A DNA stretch of 64,000 bases from Streptococcus didelphis DSM 15616 (GCF_000380005.1 NZ_KB904189.1:186001-250000), one strand, 5' to 3'; positions 1-8,687 are shown, numbered from the stretch's first letter. Numbers and translations: made by a program. Notes: generated by a model not told the origin, from the sequence alone.

Positions 1-428
1 TGGATGCAAAAAGCATGCTGGATAACCTAACTAGCATTCCAGAAACCTTTAAACTTGCCCAAGGAACAAAAATTGGCCATGTTCACCTTAGTGTAAAAGA
101 TGCCCTAGCCTCCTCCAAACTTTATCAAAAAGTTTTTTCAATGCGAAATAAAATGACCATTTCAACTGCTAGTTGGATTTCTTCTGGCGATTATCACCAT
201 CACTTGGCCTTTAACAATTGGGATGGCCCTCGTTTAGCAAAACATGAACAAGGCATCCCTGGACTCAATTATATTACAATTGAATATTCTAATCCGTCTG
301 CCTTTACTAGTAGCTTAAAAAATGCCAGCGACAATGGGATGACCCTGCTTGATCATCAAGATAAGAGTTTTACTGTACTTGATAATGATGGTATTCAGAC
401 TAAAGTGATTCTTACGAAAAGTAACTAG
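1..428 (+). CDS. VOC-family (glyoxalase/dioxygenase-like) protein, C-terminal part
   Basis: The reading frame is open from the first full codon at base 3, so the gene starts outside the window and only about 141 C-terminal residues are seen. An internal ATG at 15 is not a convincing start because the upstream codons (D-A-K-S) continue in frame. The segment beginning K-I-G-H-V-H-L-S-V is the typical first strand of a vicinal-oxygen-chelate domain, with a likely metal-ligand His, and it reads like the second VOC module of two-module CatE-like proteins. Substrate unknown. The family covers ring-cleaving dioxygenases, glyoxalases and resistance proteins. A terminator hairpin overlaps the stop codon. 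Confidence 0.75.
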   Translation, partial: DAKSMLDNLTSIPETFKLAQGTKIGHVHLSVKDALASSKLYQKVFSMRNKMTISTASWISSGDYHHHLAFNNWDGPRLAKHEQGIPGLNYITIEYSNPSAFTSSLKNASDNGMTLLDHQDKSFTVLDNDGIQTKVILTKSN

Positions 429-452
429 CCTTTCCTTGACAGGAAGGCTTTT
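427..452 (+). terminator. Rho-independent terminator of the VOC gene
   Basis: AGCC-TTCC pairs with GGAAGGCT (one bulged T), loop TTGACA, followed by TTTTA. It overlaps the stop codon of the VOC gene. Confidence 0.6.
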
Positions 453-470
453 ACTTTCTACAATATCTAT

Positions 471-1202
471 ATGTTAACTTTTTTAATTCCAACAGCAAAG
501 GAAATGAAGCTTCCAGATAGTTCATTTCCCGCTCAATTTCCCCCAAACAGTCAACCTATACTTGACGAATTAGCTAAACTTTCTGAAGAGCAGCTAACTT
601 ATGCCTACAAAATTAATACAAAAGCCAGTCAAAAAGAAGCTGAAAGAATCCAAGCTATTTACCAAAAAAAGGCTAAAACCTATCCTGCTTATTTACTCTT
701 TAATGGCCTCATGTATCGTAACATTAAAAGAAATCACCTTAGTGCTCAAGAAGAACACTATCTCTTAAAGCATGTCTATATTACTTCTTCCTTATACGGT
801 ATTATACCGATGGACTATCCCATTTCTGAACATCGCCTTGATTTTCAGACAAAAGTCAAAATAAGAGGCAAATCTTTAAAAAATTTCTGGCGCCCCCATT
901 ATGATGCCTTTATTAAAAAAGACATGACAATTATCTCACTTCTATCCAGTGAATTTGAAGATGTTTTCTCTAAGGATAGGAAAAAATTGTGGATAAGTAT
1001 CACCTTTCTAGAGGAAAAAGATGGTCAGCTCAAAGGGCATTCAACAATTTCTAAAAAAGCCAGAGGCTACTTTTTAAGTGCCTGTATGGAAAGGAATTGC
1101 CAGACTCTCAAAGAACTCACAAAGCTTGATTTTAAAGGCTTTTCCTACTGCCAAAAACTCTCAAGTAAAGAGAAATATGTCTATATAAAAAAAGAGGTCT
1201 AG
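471..1202 (+). CDS. yaaA: YaaA family peroxide-stress protein
   Basis: 243 residues, the normal size for the YaaA/DUF328 family. In E. coli YaaA lowers free intracellular iron and limits oxidative DNA damage; it is cytosolic and binds DNA. Recognisable family segments are the N-terminal [12 protein letters not shown], the central L-F-N-G-L-M-Y-R and the Y-G-I-I-P-M-D-Y-P segment. It stands alone on the + strand, with a terminator over its stop codon and convergent with nrdG. A perfect DnaA box lies inside the gene at 988-996. Assignment is by sequence resemblance; the role in streptococci is inferred. Confidence 0.9.
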   Translation: MLTFLIPTAKEMKLPDSSFPAQFPPNSQPILDELAKLSEEQLTYAYKINTKASQKEAERIQAIYQKKAKTYPAYLLFNGLMYRNIKRNHLSAQEEHYLLKHVYITSSLYGIIPMDYPISEHRLDFQTKVKIRGKSLKNFWRPHYDAFIKKDMTIISLLSSEFEDVFSKDRKKLWISITFLEEKDGQLKGHSTISKKARGYFLSACMERNCQTLKELTKLDFKGFSYCQKLSSKEKYVYIKKEV

Positions 1203-1215
1203 AGCCTCTTTTTCT
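1189..1215 (+). terminator. yaaA: Terminator over the yaaA stop codon
   Basis: AAGAGG and CCTCTT form the stem, with A-rich sequence on one side and TTTTTC on the other, so it could work in both directions between convergent yaaA and nrdG. Confidence 0.7.
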
Positions 1216-1219
1216 TATT

Positions 1220-1271
1220 CTATCCACACATTTAAAACTTATACACAATCTGTGGATAAGTTTGAGGATAA
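1220..1271. promoter_or_regulatory. Cluster of four DnaA-box-like 9-mers
   Basis: Against the consensus TTATCCACA: CTATCCACA at 1220-1228 (+, 8/9), TTATACACA at 1239-1247 (+, 8/9), TGTGGATAA at 1251-1259 (−, 9/9) and TGAGGATAA at 1263-1271 (−, 8/9). A fifth, perfect box on the − strand lies at 988-996 inside yaaA. The four fill the yaaA-nrdG intergenic region. There is no replication-initiator gene here, so this would be an auxiliary DnaA-binding locus, not oriC. Binding is inferred. Confidence 0.6.
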
Positions 1272-1316
1272 GAGGAGGAAAAGTCCTTCTATCCTTGTCA
1301 TAAAAGCTTTTTAAGT

Positions 1317-1931
1317 CTAGGTCAGTTTATTACGGTTAACCTGTTCAAATGTCTGATCACCATCATTTAGCTTATCCCAAATAATAACCTTACCAGCTTG
1401 CAAAGACTTTTGCACATCAATAATTCTTTGATTAGATGAGCCTCTAAACTGAAGCATGAGATTTTTTTTACTAATATCAAAACGACCATCCACTAAAATA
1501 TCAATTAGAGCTAGCATCTCTAATTTGTCTTCTGATTCAAGCATCATTTCTTCCCAAGTATAGCCTGTCCATGACCAAATATCTTTTTGAGGCAGTTCTT
1601 TCCTTATTCTCTTAATTAAAGGAATCAAAATACCTGTATTTAAAAAGGGTTCTCCACCAAGTAAGGTTAACCCTTGGACATAGGGTTTAGCTAAATCAGA
1701 CATGATTTGCTCTTCTAAGTCTTGAGTATAGGGGATACCCGCTTTAAAAGACCAGGTGGCAGCATTATAGCAACCTTTGCAGTGAAACATACAACCTGAT
1801 ACATACAGAGAATTTCTAACTCCTTCCCCATCAACAAAATTAAAGGCCTTGTAGTCGATAATCCTACCTTGACTCAATTCCTCTGATTTCCATTCTTTAG
1901 GTTTGGGAGAATTCCAACATTTTTCTTCCAT
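1317..1931 (-). CDS. nrdG: Anaerobic ribonucleotide reductase activating enzyme (radical SAM)
   Basis: 204 residues. NrdG uses a 4Fe-4S cluster and S-adenosylmethionine to place the glycyl radical on NrdD, allowing dNTP synthesis without oxygen. The radical-SAM motif CxxxCxxC is visible as C47-M-F-H-C51-K-G-C54, preceded by G-E-G-V-R-N-S and followed by a T-L-L-G-G-E-P-F segment typical of the SAM-binding site. Start at ATG 1931. It is the last gene of the leftward nrdD-47aa-oxidoreductase-GNAT-nrdG group and is separated from GNAT by only 19 bases, so co-transcription is likely. It is separated from its partner nrdD by three small genes and a hairpin. Confidence 0.95.
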   Translation of the reverse strand: MEEKCWNSPKPKEWKSEELSQGRIIDYKAFNFVDGEGVRNSLYVSGCMFHCKGCYNAATWSFKAGIPYTQDLEEQIMSDLAKPYVQGLTLLGGEPFLNTGILIPLIKRIRKELPQKDIWSWTGYTWEEMMLESEDKLEMLALIDILVDGRFDISKKNLMLQFRGSSNQRIIDVQKSLQAGKVIIWDKLNDGDQTFEQVNRNKLT

Positions 1932-1950
1932 TCTAGTCTATAACCTTTCT

Positions 1951-2445
1951 TTACCTAATAAAATAGCGTTCTGTTTCTCCTTGAATATCTTCTAATATCC
2001 CACCATTTGCTAAGATAACCGATCGGCTAGCCTCATTATGTACCTTACAGGTAAGTAAAACTGTTTGAATATTCTTAGTCCTAGCTTCTTTTAATCCTGC
2101 TGCTAACATTTTCTTAGCAAAGCCTCTTCCCCTTTTTGAAGGACGTACAGAATAACCAATATGGCCTCCTTCTTTTTGTAAGGAAGCATTCAAAGCAAGC
2201 CTTAAATTAAGAAACCCAATAGCTCTGTCTCTAGCATCAAAGGCTACAAATTGTATGGATGGGACAAAATTCTCAGGAATTTGAAGGCCAGCTTCCATAA
2301 GTCTATTAGTTTCTAACCATTCCTCATAGAGAAAATTATCTGGGGACCAAAAGCCACCATCATGAAGAGATTGCATGTCTTGAAATTCTTGCATCATTTC
2401 CATAACAGTCTTTTTATCTGCTCTAGTAGGTCTTCTTAACTGCAT
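1951..2445 (-). CDS. GNAT family N-acetyltransferase
   Basis: 164 residues, one GNAT fold. The acetyl-CoA pyrophosphate loop is visible as R-G-R-G-F-A near residues 105-110, preceded by the H-I-G-Y-S-V strand. The C-terminal half has the expected L-L-T-C-K-V-H-N-E-A-S segment, with Asn and Ala-Ser before the last helix. Substrate cannot be told. It starts at ATG 2445, and its Shine-Dalgarno AGGAGG overlaps the stop of the decayed oxidoreductase gene upstream. It sits between nrdD and nrdG, as I recall for S. pyogenes. Confidence 0.85.
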   Translation of the reverse strand: MQLRRPTRADKKTVMEMMQEFQDMQSLHDGGFWSPDNFLYEEWLETNRLMEAGLQIPENFVPSIQFVAFDARDRAIGFLNLRLALNASLQKEGGHIGYSVRPSKRGRGFAKKMLAAGLKEARTKNIQTVLLTCKVHNEASRSVILANGGILEDIQGETERYFIR

Positions 2446-2454
2446 AATTCCTCC

Positions 2455-3396
2455 TTAATCAGCTAGATCTATTTGTAAATCTCCATATGGCTTAGAAGAC
2501 TGACATATCTGATGACAAAGCCAGTGACTAAGGAGACTAGTTCCATCCTTGACAGGGTTGACATTAGGCTTTACAGCCTCTAAAAAAGCATCAATTATAG
2601 ACTCAAAGCCCCTTTTATACAGGCTTGTATCCCAAACAGAAAATTCATGAAGACTAGACTGACTCCCTTGCTAAACAGTCATTTTATCAAGGTTTTCCAA
2701 AGAAATAGTATTATCTGGGGTTTGAATTTCCATCACTTCTCGTCGACTTCCTGACTGAAGATTCATAGAAGCTATCACCAATGATGATGAGCTTGCTAGA
2801 TTGACAATAAGTTGACGCAAGAGCCCATCTTTGTCTAAACGGTAGTGGAAATTAGCTCTAAGAGGCTTGTCATCTAGTAAAAAAAGAGCTGTATCTAAAG
2901 GGTGCATGAAGAACTCAAATACTTTAAACCTTAGTTGACCAGATCTATTGCTATCATTTTTACTTACATGAACTTGACACTTATTTGACACATTTGACAT
3001 TTCCTTTACACCAGGAGCAAACCTTCTATTAAAACCAGCCATCAAAAATGTCTGATGAAGCTTAGCTATCTTATAAAGTTCTTGAGTCGTTTGAAAGTCT
3101 TCTATTAAGAGGTTTATCCATATAAACTGGAATTCCTCGCTTCAAGAAGCTTTTAGCTATATCAAAATGAACACTGGTTGCTAAATGGATAAAGACACCA
3201 TCTAACTTGACCTTGTTTAGTTCTTCCATACTAGTATAAGAAAAAGAGTTGCCAAATAAAGAAAAGAGTCTACTTCTTTCAAAACAGTCTGATTTCGCGT
3301 AAACAAATGCCATTCTACCTCTTTTAGCTGTCTCATATATGGTAAATAAGCTTTTTGGCAAATATTACCAATTCCTACAATCCCAATTTTTAACAT
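2455..3396 (-). pseudogene. Decayed Gfo/Idh/MocA-type NAD(P)-dependent oxidoreductase
   Basis: Reading leftwards from ATG 3394-3396, the product begins M-L-K-I-G-I-V-G-I-G-N-I, a Rossmann GxGxxG nucleotide site. The frame then shifts near 3270 (around a CTCTTTTC stretch) and again near 3105 (just after Y-M-D-K-P-L, the family's conserved E/D-K-P segment). It continues through F-L-M-A-G-F-N-R-R and meets an in-frame TAG at 2671-2673. Beyond the stop the frame still codes for a family-like tail (S-L-Y-K-R-G-F-E) to TAA at 2455-2457. Three independent lesions make it a true pseudogene. Intact relatives are about 310 residues. The GNAT gene's ribosome site overlaps its end. Confidence 0.88.
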
Positions 3397-3419
3397 TTGT
3401 TAGCCACCTTCAAAGAAAC

Positions 3420-3563
3420 TTATTTAGACTTTTTGGTCTTCTGTAAAAACTGCGCCTTTAATTCTTGAACACGCACTTTTTTGTCTGCTTTTTTATTAGT
3501 ATTTTTCTCATGAAATTTCTCTACTTGCTGCATTCCTTTATAATCTAGTTGATATTTTCCCAT
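3420..3563 (-). CDS. Conserved small hypothetical protein, 47 residues, very basic
   Basis: ATG at 3561-3563, TAA at 3420-3422. The product begins M-G-K-Y-Q-L-D-Y-K-G-M and ends K-T-K-K-S-K. It is rich in Lys, Gln and Glu, with no membrane segment and probably one helix. I recall a very similar short product at the same place (next to nrdD) in S. pyogenes and other streptococci, which argues that it is a real gene. Function unknown. It lies between the nrdD terminator hairpin and the oxidoreductase pseudogene, in the same direction. Confidence 0.8.
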   Translation of the reverse strand: MGKYQLDYKGMQQVEKFHEKNTNKKADKKVRVQELKAQFLQKTKKSK

Positions 3564-3589
3564 TATTATTCTCTTTCTTTTTATATAGT

Positions 3590-3618
3590 AAAAGATTGCT
3601 TGCCTTAAGCAATCTTTT
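3590..3618 (-). terminator. Terminator downstream of nrdD
   Basis: Perfect 12-bp stem AAAAGATTGCTT / AAGCAATCTTTT with a 5-base loop. It is A-rich before and T-rich after, and lies 50 bases beyond the nrdD stop. It may partly separate nrdD from the downstream genes. Confidence 0.75.
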
Positions 3619-3667
3619 AAAAGGATACCATAGTTATGATGATTATCTAAAATGTTAAGTTTATGAA

Positions 3668-5863
3668 TTAAATACCAGGATATTTGATGGTTGATCCATT
3701 CATATGTTTGACACGCGCAGCAATTTCCTTGTGTCGTCCATTAACCATAGGACGAGCTTGGGGATTCCCTAAATAACCACAAGTTCTTTTAACCACATCA
3801 ACTGTTTTAGGATCACTATTGCCACAATTTGGACATGTAAAACCACGTTCAGTTGGTTTAAAATCACCTTCAAATTGACATTCGTAACATTTATCAATTG
3901 GAGTATTAGTTCCTAGATAGCCTACACGATCATAAGCATAATCCCAAACAGCCTCTAACGCTTTTGGATTTTGTTGTAAAACAGGGTATTCACAGTAATG
4001 AATGAAGCCTCCTGATGCTCCTGACTCTGGATAGATTTTTTCAAAATCTAGTTTCTCAAAAGGTGTTGGATTTTTTCGGACATCATAGTGGAAAGAATTA
4101 GTGTAATATTCCTTATCAGTAATATTTTCTACTACACCAAATTTCTCTGTATCCAAGCGACAAAAGCGATCAGTCAAGCTTTCTGACGGAGTAGAATATA
4201 CTGAGAAATGATAGCCATATTCATTTGACCAGTCTTCACAAGCATTTTTCATAGCCTTAACAATAGCTACTGTAAAATCTTTTGCTTCTGGTGTTTTTTC
4301 CCATTCACCACCATAAAATACCGAAGCAACTTCATATAAACCAATATAGCCTAATGAAATGGTTGCACGTCTGTTTTTAAAGAGCTCATCGACATTGCCA
4401 CTTTTTTCAAGACGTTTTCCAAAAGCGCCATATTGATAAAGGATTGGAGCATTGGCTGGACTTGCTTCTTTAACTCTTTCTACACGATAAACCAAGGCAT
4501 CCTTACCTATAGAAAGCTTCTCAGTAAATAATTCCCAGAATTTATCCATATCACCATTTGATTCCATTGCGATACGAGGTAAATTTAAGGTTACAACACC
4601 TAAGTTCATACGACCAGAATTCACTTCAAGCCCCTGTTCATCCTTCCAGCCCTGTAAAAATGAACGACAGCCCATTGGAGCCTTAAATGAACCCGTTAAT
4701 TCGATAATTTTATCATAAGACAGCATATCAGGATACATACGCTTGGTAGCACATTCTAAGGCTAATTGTTTAATATCGTAGTTAGGTGAATCTTCTTCTA
4801 GATTAAGGCCTCGCTTCAAGGTGAAGATTAATTTAGGAAAAATAGCCGTACGATGTTCACTTCCTAAACCTTTAATTCTGATTTGTAAAATAGCTTTTTG
4901 AATTTCACGTTCAAACCAAGATGTTCCTAGACCAAAACCTAAAGATGTAAAAGGTGTTTGTCCATTAGAGGTAAAAAGAGTATTAATCTCATATTCCAAG
5001 GATTGCATAGCATCATAGATATCTTTTTGAGTTTTCTCATAGGCATATTCTTCTTGTTTTTCCTCAACAACCCATTTTTTAGCGTCAGCCATATGTTTTT
5101 TATAATTTAGCTCTGCGTATGGAGCCAAAAACTCATCAATACGATCTGCTGTACAGCCTCCATACTGACTGGAGGCAACATTAGCGATAATTTGAGAAAT
5201 TTGAGCAGTTGCTGTTTGAATAGATTTGGGACTTTCTACTTCAGCATTACCTATTTTAAAGCCATTCGAAAGCATTCCCTTAAAATCAATCAGACAACAG
5301 TTGGTCATTGGAGTATAGGGGCTATAATCCAAATCATGGTAATGAATATCTCCCTTTTGATGGGCATTAGCAACATGAGGAGGTAACATTTTTAAACCAA
5401 TAGATTTTCCAACAATTCCTGCTGTTAAATCTCGCTGAGTATTAAAGACATCACTATCTTTATTTGCATTTTCATTAACAACTGACTGATCCTTGTTCAA
5501 TAACTTATCAATAGAAAAATTGATATCCGTTGCCTGGGAGCGAGAAAAGTCACGCTGAGTACGATAGTTGATGTATTCTTTAGCAATAGCATATTCATTT
5601 GCTGCTAACAACTCATGTTCTACAATATTTTGAATCTCATAAATTTTGATATTAGTGGGGAAACGGTCACAGATTTCAGCAATGACACGTTCTGATATAG
5701 CTTCTAACTTTGCCTCAACCAATGGGGAGATCCTAGTGACTTCAACACTTGCCTTCAACAAGGCACTATAGATTTTTGTTGTGTCAAAGTTGACCATGCG
5801 TCCATCACGTTTTATTACTTTGATATCTGGCTGAACCATTATTTTTTCATTTTCGAGTGTCAT
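3668..5863 (-). CDS. nrdD: Anaerobic ribonucleoside-triphosphate reductase
   Basis: 731 residues, full length for class III reductases, which make dNTPs from NTPs with a glycyl radical. An N-terminal ATP-cone (V-I-K-R-D-G-R-M-V, residues ~15-23) is the allosteric activity site. Near the C-terminus two Cys pairs (C-Y-E-C and C-P-N-C) form the zinc site, and R-T-C-G-Y-L-G-N holds the radical glycine. It is activated by NrdG, encoded downstream on the same strand. It has its own promoter with two NrdR-box-like palindromes, so repression by NrdR is expected. Start ATG 5863 has AAGGAG upstream. Certain by motifs. Confidence 0.98.
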   Translation of the reverse strand: MTLENEKIMVQPDIKVIKRDGRMVNFDTTKIYSALLKASVEVTRISPLVEAKLEAISERVIAEICDRFPTNIKIYEIQNIVEHELLAANEYAIAKEYINYRTQRDFSRSQATDINFSIDKLLNKDQSVVNENANKDSDVFNTQRDLTAGIVGKSIGLKMLPPHVANAHQKGDIHYHDLDYSPYTPMTNCCLIDFKGMLSNGFKIGNAEVESPKSIQTATAQISQIIANVASSQYGGCTADRIDEFLAPYAELNYKKHMADAKKWVVEEKQEEYAYEKTQKDIYDAMQSLEYEINTLFTSNGQTPFTSLGFGLGTSWFEREIQKAILQIRIKGLGSEHRTAIFPKLIFTLKRGLNLEEDSPNYDIKQLALECATKRMYPDMLSYDKIIELTGSFKAPMGCRSFLQGWKDEQGLEVNSGRMNLGVVTLNLPRIAMESNGDMDKFWELFTEKLSIGKDALVYRVERVKEASPANAPILYQYGAFGKRLEKSGNVDELFKNRRATISLGYIGLYEVASVFYGGEWEKTPEAKDFTVAIVKAMKNACEDWSNEYGYHFSVYSTPSESLTDRFCRLDTEKFGVVENITDKEYYTNSFHYDVRKNPTPFEKLDFEKIYPESGASGGFIHYCEYPVLQQNPKALEAVWDYAYDRVGYLGTNTPIDKCYECQFEGDFKPTERGFTCPNCGNSDPKTVDVVKRTCGYLGNPQARPMVNGRHKEIAARVKHMNGSTIKYPGI

Positions 5864-5887
5864 CTTTACATTTCTCCTTACTGGACT

Positions 5888-5915
5888 ATTATATCACTCG
5901 TTTTAAAAAAATCAA
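5888..5915 (-). promoter_or_regulatory. nrdD: Candidate nrdD promoter
   Basis: On the − strand, TATAAT (5888-5893) is preceded by a 16-base spacer and TTGATT (5910-5915). The −35 element lies inside the proximal NrdR-like box, so repressor binding would block it. Confidence 0.6.
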
Positions 5916-5957
5916 TATCTTGTGTCAAGTTTTTTGCTCAAACACAAGATATTGATT
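5910..5957. promoter_or_regulatory. Pair of NrdR-box-like palindromes upstream of nrdD
   Basis: The NrdR consensus is close to ACACwATATaTwGTGT. AATCAATATCTTGTGT (5910-5925) and ACACAAGATATTGATT (5942-5957) each match about 13 of 16 positions and are inverted copies of each other. They start 32 bp apart, three helical turns, which is the paired arrangement known for NrdR sites. The nrdR gene is not in the window. The same DNA can also fold as a long hairpin next to the stop of the upstream gene (5963), so a second role as terminator is possible. Confidence 0.72.
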
Positions 5958-5962
5958 TTTTA

Positions 5963-7549
5963 TTATTTTTTTCTGTAAATTCGGAAGCTTGAGACGTCAA
6001 TACTTCGAACAGGTTTATATTTTTTTCTAATGATCTTTTTAATTCTATCAGGTAATTTTTGGGTAGTATTAAGGACAATAAAATCTGCCTGATCCTGTAA
6101 AAGTTCATCCTCTAGTATTTTTTTATGACTATTTTTCTTAAAATTAACTGAAGGAGATGCTATTTGTGAAGCAACCTTTTTTTGGCTTTCTAAATAAATT
6201 TGCGAAGAAGTATCCCACACATAAATCTGCTGTGAATTCTTAACATTCTTAGCAAGATAAGAAGCCACTTGATGGCGACTTTGATGTAAATTGTGATTAG
6301 CAAGATAGGTGCGTCCTGACATTACAAGCGATACTATCAAGACTATCAAGGGAAGATAGCAATGTTTTGCAAAGTAAATCTTGACAATAGACCAAGTTCC
6401 TTTACTATGTTTAACTCCTCGGCGATGACTATTTGTCTGTAAACGCCTATCGTATTCCTTTCCTATTGGAATAGAGGTTAAAACAAGACCAAAAGGTAGG
6501 ACATATAAAAGGACAGAAGTCGCATAATCCTGAGAAAAGATAGCAAGCACTGCATAAATACAAATCAGAGCAGAAAGAAGCCACTTGATAAAATGATCAC
6601 TAGTTTCTCTATGATTTTTAAAATAATTAACCATTCCTGTTAACAATCCTAATCCAAAAACGAATGCTAATTGAACTAGAAAGGAAACAATAAGCGGTAA
6701 ATCTCCAACTCTAAAATAAGAAAATTGATAACTTACTGCTTGAGATAAATAAGGACCCAAAATCTGAAGATTTAAGACAAAATAACCAGCTGTATAAAAG
6801 ACTAATAACATGCCAAAAATAGCAGCTAGTAACTGATAACCCCCCCTAGCAAAATGCCTTTCTTTAATATTAAAAACAATAATAGCCACTATTGCCAAGG
6901 CCCAAAAAATAAGAGTTCTGGGTTCAACAAGCATAGATAAAGCTCCTGCAAAACCAAAGAGTACAAAAGCCTCATCTTTTACAAGATTAGCAAAATACTT
7001 TGTTAAAAACCATAAGGAAATTAAAACAAAAGGCAAGACAAATTGAAGGGGGTAGAGTCCTCCAAAACCAATTATAAGTATCATCAAATAAAATAGCAGA
7101 CTAAAGGCAGATGCCACTTTTTGATGACCTGTAAAGTAATTTATTAATTTATAGAAATATAGACCTGATAAATAAAAGCAAATTCCCTCAATAAGAACTA
7201 ACCACCAGCTGGTGCCCAAATAAAAACTTAATGCAATTAAGAAGAAATAGACCATACCCCCACTAGTAAAAACATCACTATAAGGAATCTGTCCCTTTGT
7301 AAGCATCATCCCGATATATAAATTCTGCGATTGCAAACCATTTGCGGCATCTAGAAAAAGAGGATTTGCAACACTAAAAAAGCTTGTAATTAAACTGAGA
7401 ATAAGAATATGAATTTTATTTAAATGTGGAACTCTTGTTTCATATTTTGTGGTGTGTACAGTTGGTTCATCATCTATTTGTTGAACTTTATATCGACTTA
7501 CAACTTCAGTATTTGTTTGACTCACTTGATATTCTCCTTGAAATGTCAT
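5963..7549 (-). CDS. Polytopic membrane protein resembling GT-C glycosyltransferases
   Basis: 528 residues: a polar cytosolic N-terminus (~45 residues), then about 11-12 hydrophobic helices to around residue 415, then a polar C-terminal ~100-residue domain. The segment G-Q-I-P-Y-S-D-V-F-T-S-G after the first helix resembles the P-Y-x-D-x-F motif in the first outer loop of GT-C (ArnT/PMT-like) enzymes, where the Asp is catalytic. It may therefore transfer a lipid-linked sugar to a cell-surface acceptor. Substrate unknown; assignment rests on this motif and topology. It is a single gene upstream of nrdD, sharing the hairpin/NrdR-box region at its end. Confidence 0.6.
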   Translation of the reverse strand: MTFQGEYQVSQTNTEVVSRYKVQQIDDEPTVHTTKYETRVPHLNKIHILILSLITSFFSVANPLFLDAANGLQSQNLYIGMMLTKGQIPYSDVFTSGGMVYFFLIALSFYLGTSWWLVLIEGICFYLSGLYFYKLINYFTGHQKVASAFSLLFYLMILIIGFGGLYPLQFVLPFVLISLWFLTKYFANLVKDEAFVLFGFAGALSMLVEPRTLIFWALAIVAIIVFNIKERHFARGGYQLLAAIFGMLLVFYTAGYFVLNLQILGPYLSQAVSYQFSYFRVGDLPLIVSFLVQLAFVFGLGLLTGMVNYFKNHRETSDHFIKWLLSALICIYAVLAIFSQDYATSVLLYVLPFGLVLTSIPIGKEYDRRLQTNSHRRGVKHSKGTWSIVKIYFAKHCYLPLIVLIVSLVMSGRTYLANHNLHQSRHQVASYLAKNVKNSQQIYVWDTSSQIYLESQKKVASQIASPSVNFKKNSHKKILEDELLQDQADFIVLNTTQKLPDRIKKIIRKKYKPVRSIDVSSFRIYRKK

Positions 7550-7686
7550 ACACCCAGTATATCATTTAACGCCTCAAAAAACTATATGAAAACAAATCAA
7601 AAAACAAGATGAGCCTCTAGCAGAATTCTTGCCAATTATAAGAAGAATGCTTATTAAATAAAAAAAATAGCCTGTGGCTATTCTCT

Positions 7687-7992
7687 TTATTCTTCATCCA
7701 AGAAACTGTTAAAGACTTCTTCAATCATATCCCATTCCGCATCTGAATCTTCGGGAATTGGTTGAAGATCTCCTTCAGTACCATCTTCATTTTCTGTAAA
7801 TGAATAAGCTTGGATTTCAATTTCGCCTAATTCATCTTCTTCAGAACCAGCTGGAACTAAAAGAACATAGTTTTTTCCAAACTCTTCTTTTCCATCAATT
7901 GTAAGCAAAATTTCAAATAATGTTTCATTTCCTTGTTCATCAACTAGGGTAATTACTTCATGCGCGTGGTCATGTTCATGATTATGTGTCAT
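7687..7992 (-). CDS. DUF1292 family protein (YrzB-like)
   Basis: 101 residues, strongly acidic. The His-rich start ([11 protein letters not shown]) is followed by the DUF1292 core ([10 protein letters not shown]). No catalytic motif or membrane segment. It is the last gene of ireB-ruvX-DUF1292, with only 9 bases between the ruvX stop and its start, and this trio is conserved across Firmicutes. Function unknown. The His-rich head could bind metal, but that is speculation. Confidence 0.9.
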   Translation of the reverse strand: MTHNHEHDHAHEVITLVDEQGNETLFEILLTIDGKEEFGKNYVLLVPAGSEEDELGEIEIQAYSFTENEDGTEGDLQPIPEDSDAEWDMIEEVFNSFLDEE

Positions 7993-8001
7993 GCTGTCTC
8001 C

Positions 8002-8421
8002 TTAATAGGTTTTATCTAAATAATTTTGTAAAATTAACTGAGCAGCTAATTTATCAATGACTTTTTTACGTTTTCCACGACTAATATCTGCTTGCTCAAT
8101 GAGCATTCTCTCAGCTTCAACAGTCGTTAAGCGTTCATCTTGGTAAATAACAGGGATATTGAATATTTTCTCAATTTTTTCACCATAGTCTTTACTAGCT
8201 TCTACCCGTGGTCCACTGGTATTATTCATATTTTTAGGTAAACCAACGACAAATTTATCAACTTTATAATGTTCTACTAATTGTCTTAGTCTACCAAAAC
8301 CAAAATCTTTCTTTTCTTCATCGATTTTTATGATTTCTAATCCCTGTGCTGTAAAACCAAGTGGATCACTTATAGCTATCCCAACTGTCTTTGAACCAAC
8401 GTCAAGACCCATTATTCTCAT
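8002..8421 (-). CDS. ruvX: Holliday-junction resolvase-like / pre-16S rRNA nuclease
   Basis: 139 residues, RNase H-like fold of the YqgF family. The N-terminal [10 protein letters not shown] carries the first acidic active-site residue (D7); [10 protein letters not shown] and Y-Q-D-E-R-L-T-T are further family signatures. In E. coli the homologue matures the 5' end of 16S rRNA; a role in recombination has also been proposed. The start codon overlaps the ireB stop by 4 bases, so translation is coupled. Confidence 0.95.
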   Translation of the reverse strand: MRIMGLDVGSKTVGIAISDPLGFTAQGLEIIKIDEEKKDFGFGRLRQLVEHYKVDKFVVGLPKNMNNTSGPRVEASKDYGEKIEKIFNIPVIYQDERLTTVEAERMLIEQADISRGKRKKVIDKLAAQLILQNYLDKTY

Positions 8422-8687
8422 TTAATGTTAATTCCATTTCCTTGTAAATAATAACGCACAAGCTCTTCAACGATTTCATCACGTTCATATTTACGAATCT
8501 GATTTCTTGCGTCGTTATATCTAGGTACATAAGCAGGGTCTCCACTCAGTACATAACCTACGATCTGGTTAATAGGATTATAGCCTTTTTCTTCCAGTGA
8601 TTGATACACGGCCGTAAGAGTTTCACTAATGTCCTTTTTATCCCCGTCGTCTAATTTAAAGCGGACTGTTTCGTCTGTAAATCCCAT
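8418..8687 (-). CDS. ireB: IreB family regulatory phosphoprotein
   Basis: 89 residues (DUF965). [10 protein letters not shown] contains the two N-terminal threonines that correspond to the IreK kinase targets in Enterococcus faecalis, where IreB lowers cephalosporin resistance. The rest is highly conserved in Firmicutes ([10 protein letters not shown]). First gene of the ireB-ruvX-DUF1292 operon. The streptococcal kinase would be StkP/PknB, not in this window. Family assignment is firm; the role here is inferred. Confidence 0.93.
   Translation of the reverse strand: MGFTDETVRFKLDDGDKKDISETLTAVYQSLEEKGYNPINQIVGYVLSGDPAYVPRYNDARNQIRKYERDEIVEELVRYYLQGNGINIK

Noticed and set aside
5909..5961. 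Ordinary terminator only, in front of nrdD
   Set aside because: The arms match the NrdR consensus, are 32 bp apart and overlap the nrdD promoter; a terminator role may be additional but does not explain the motif.
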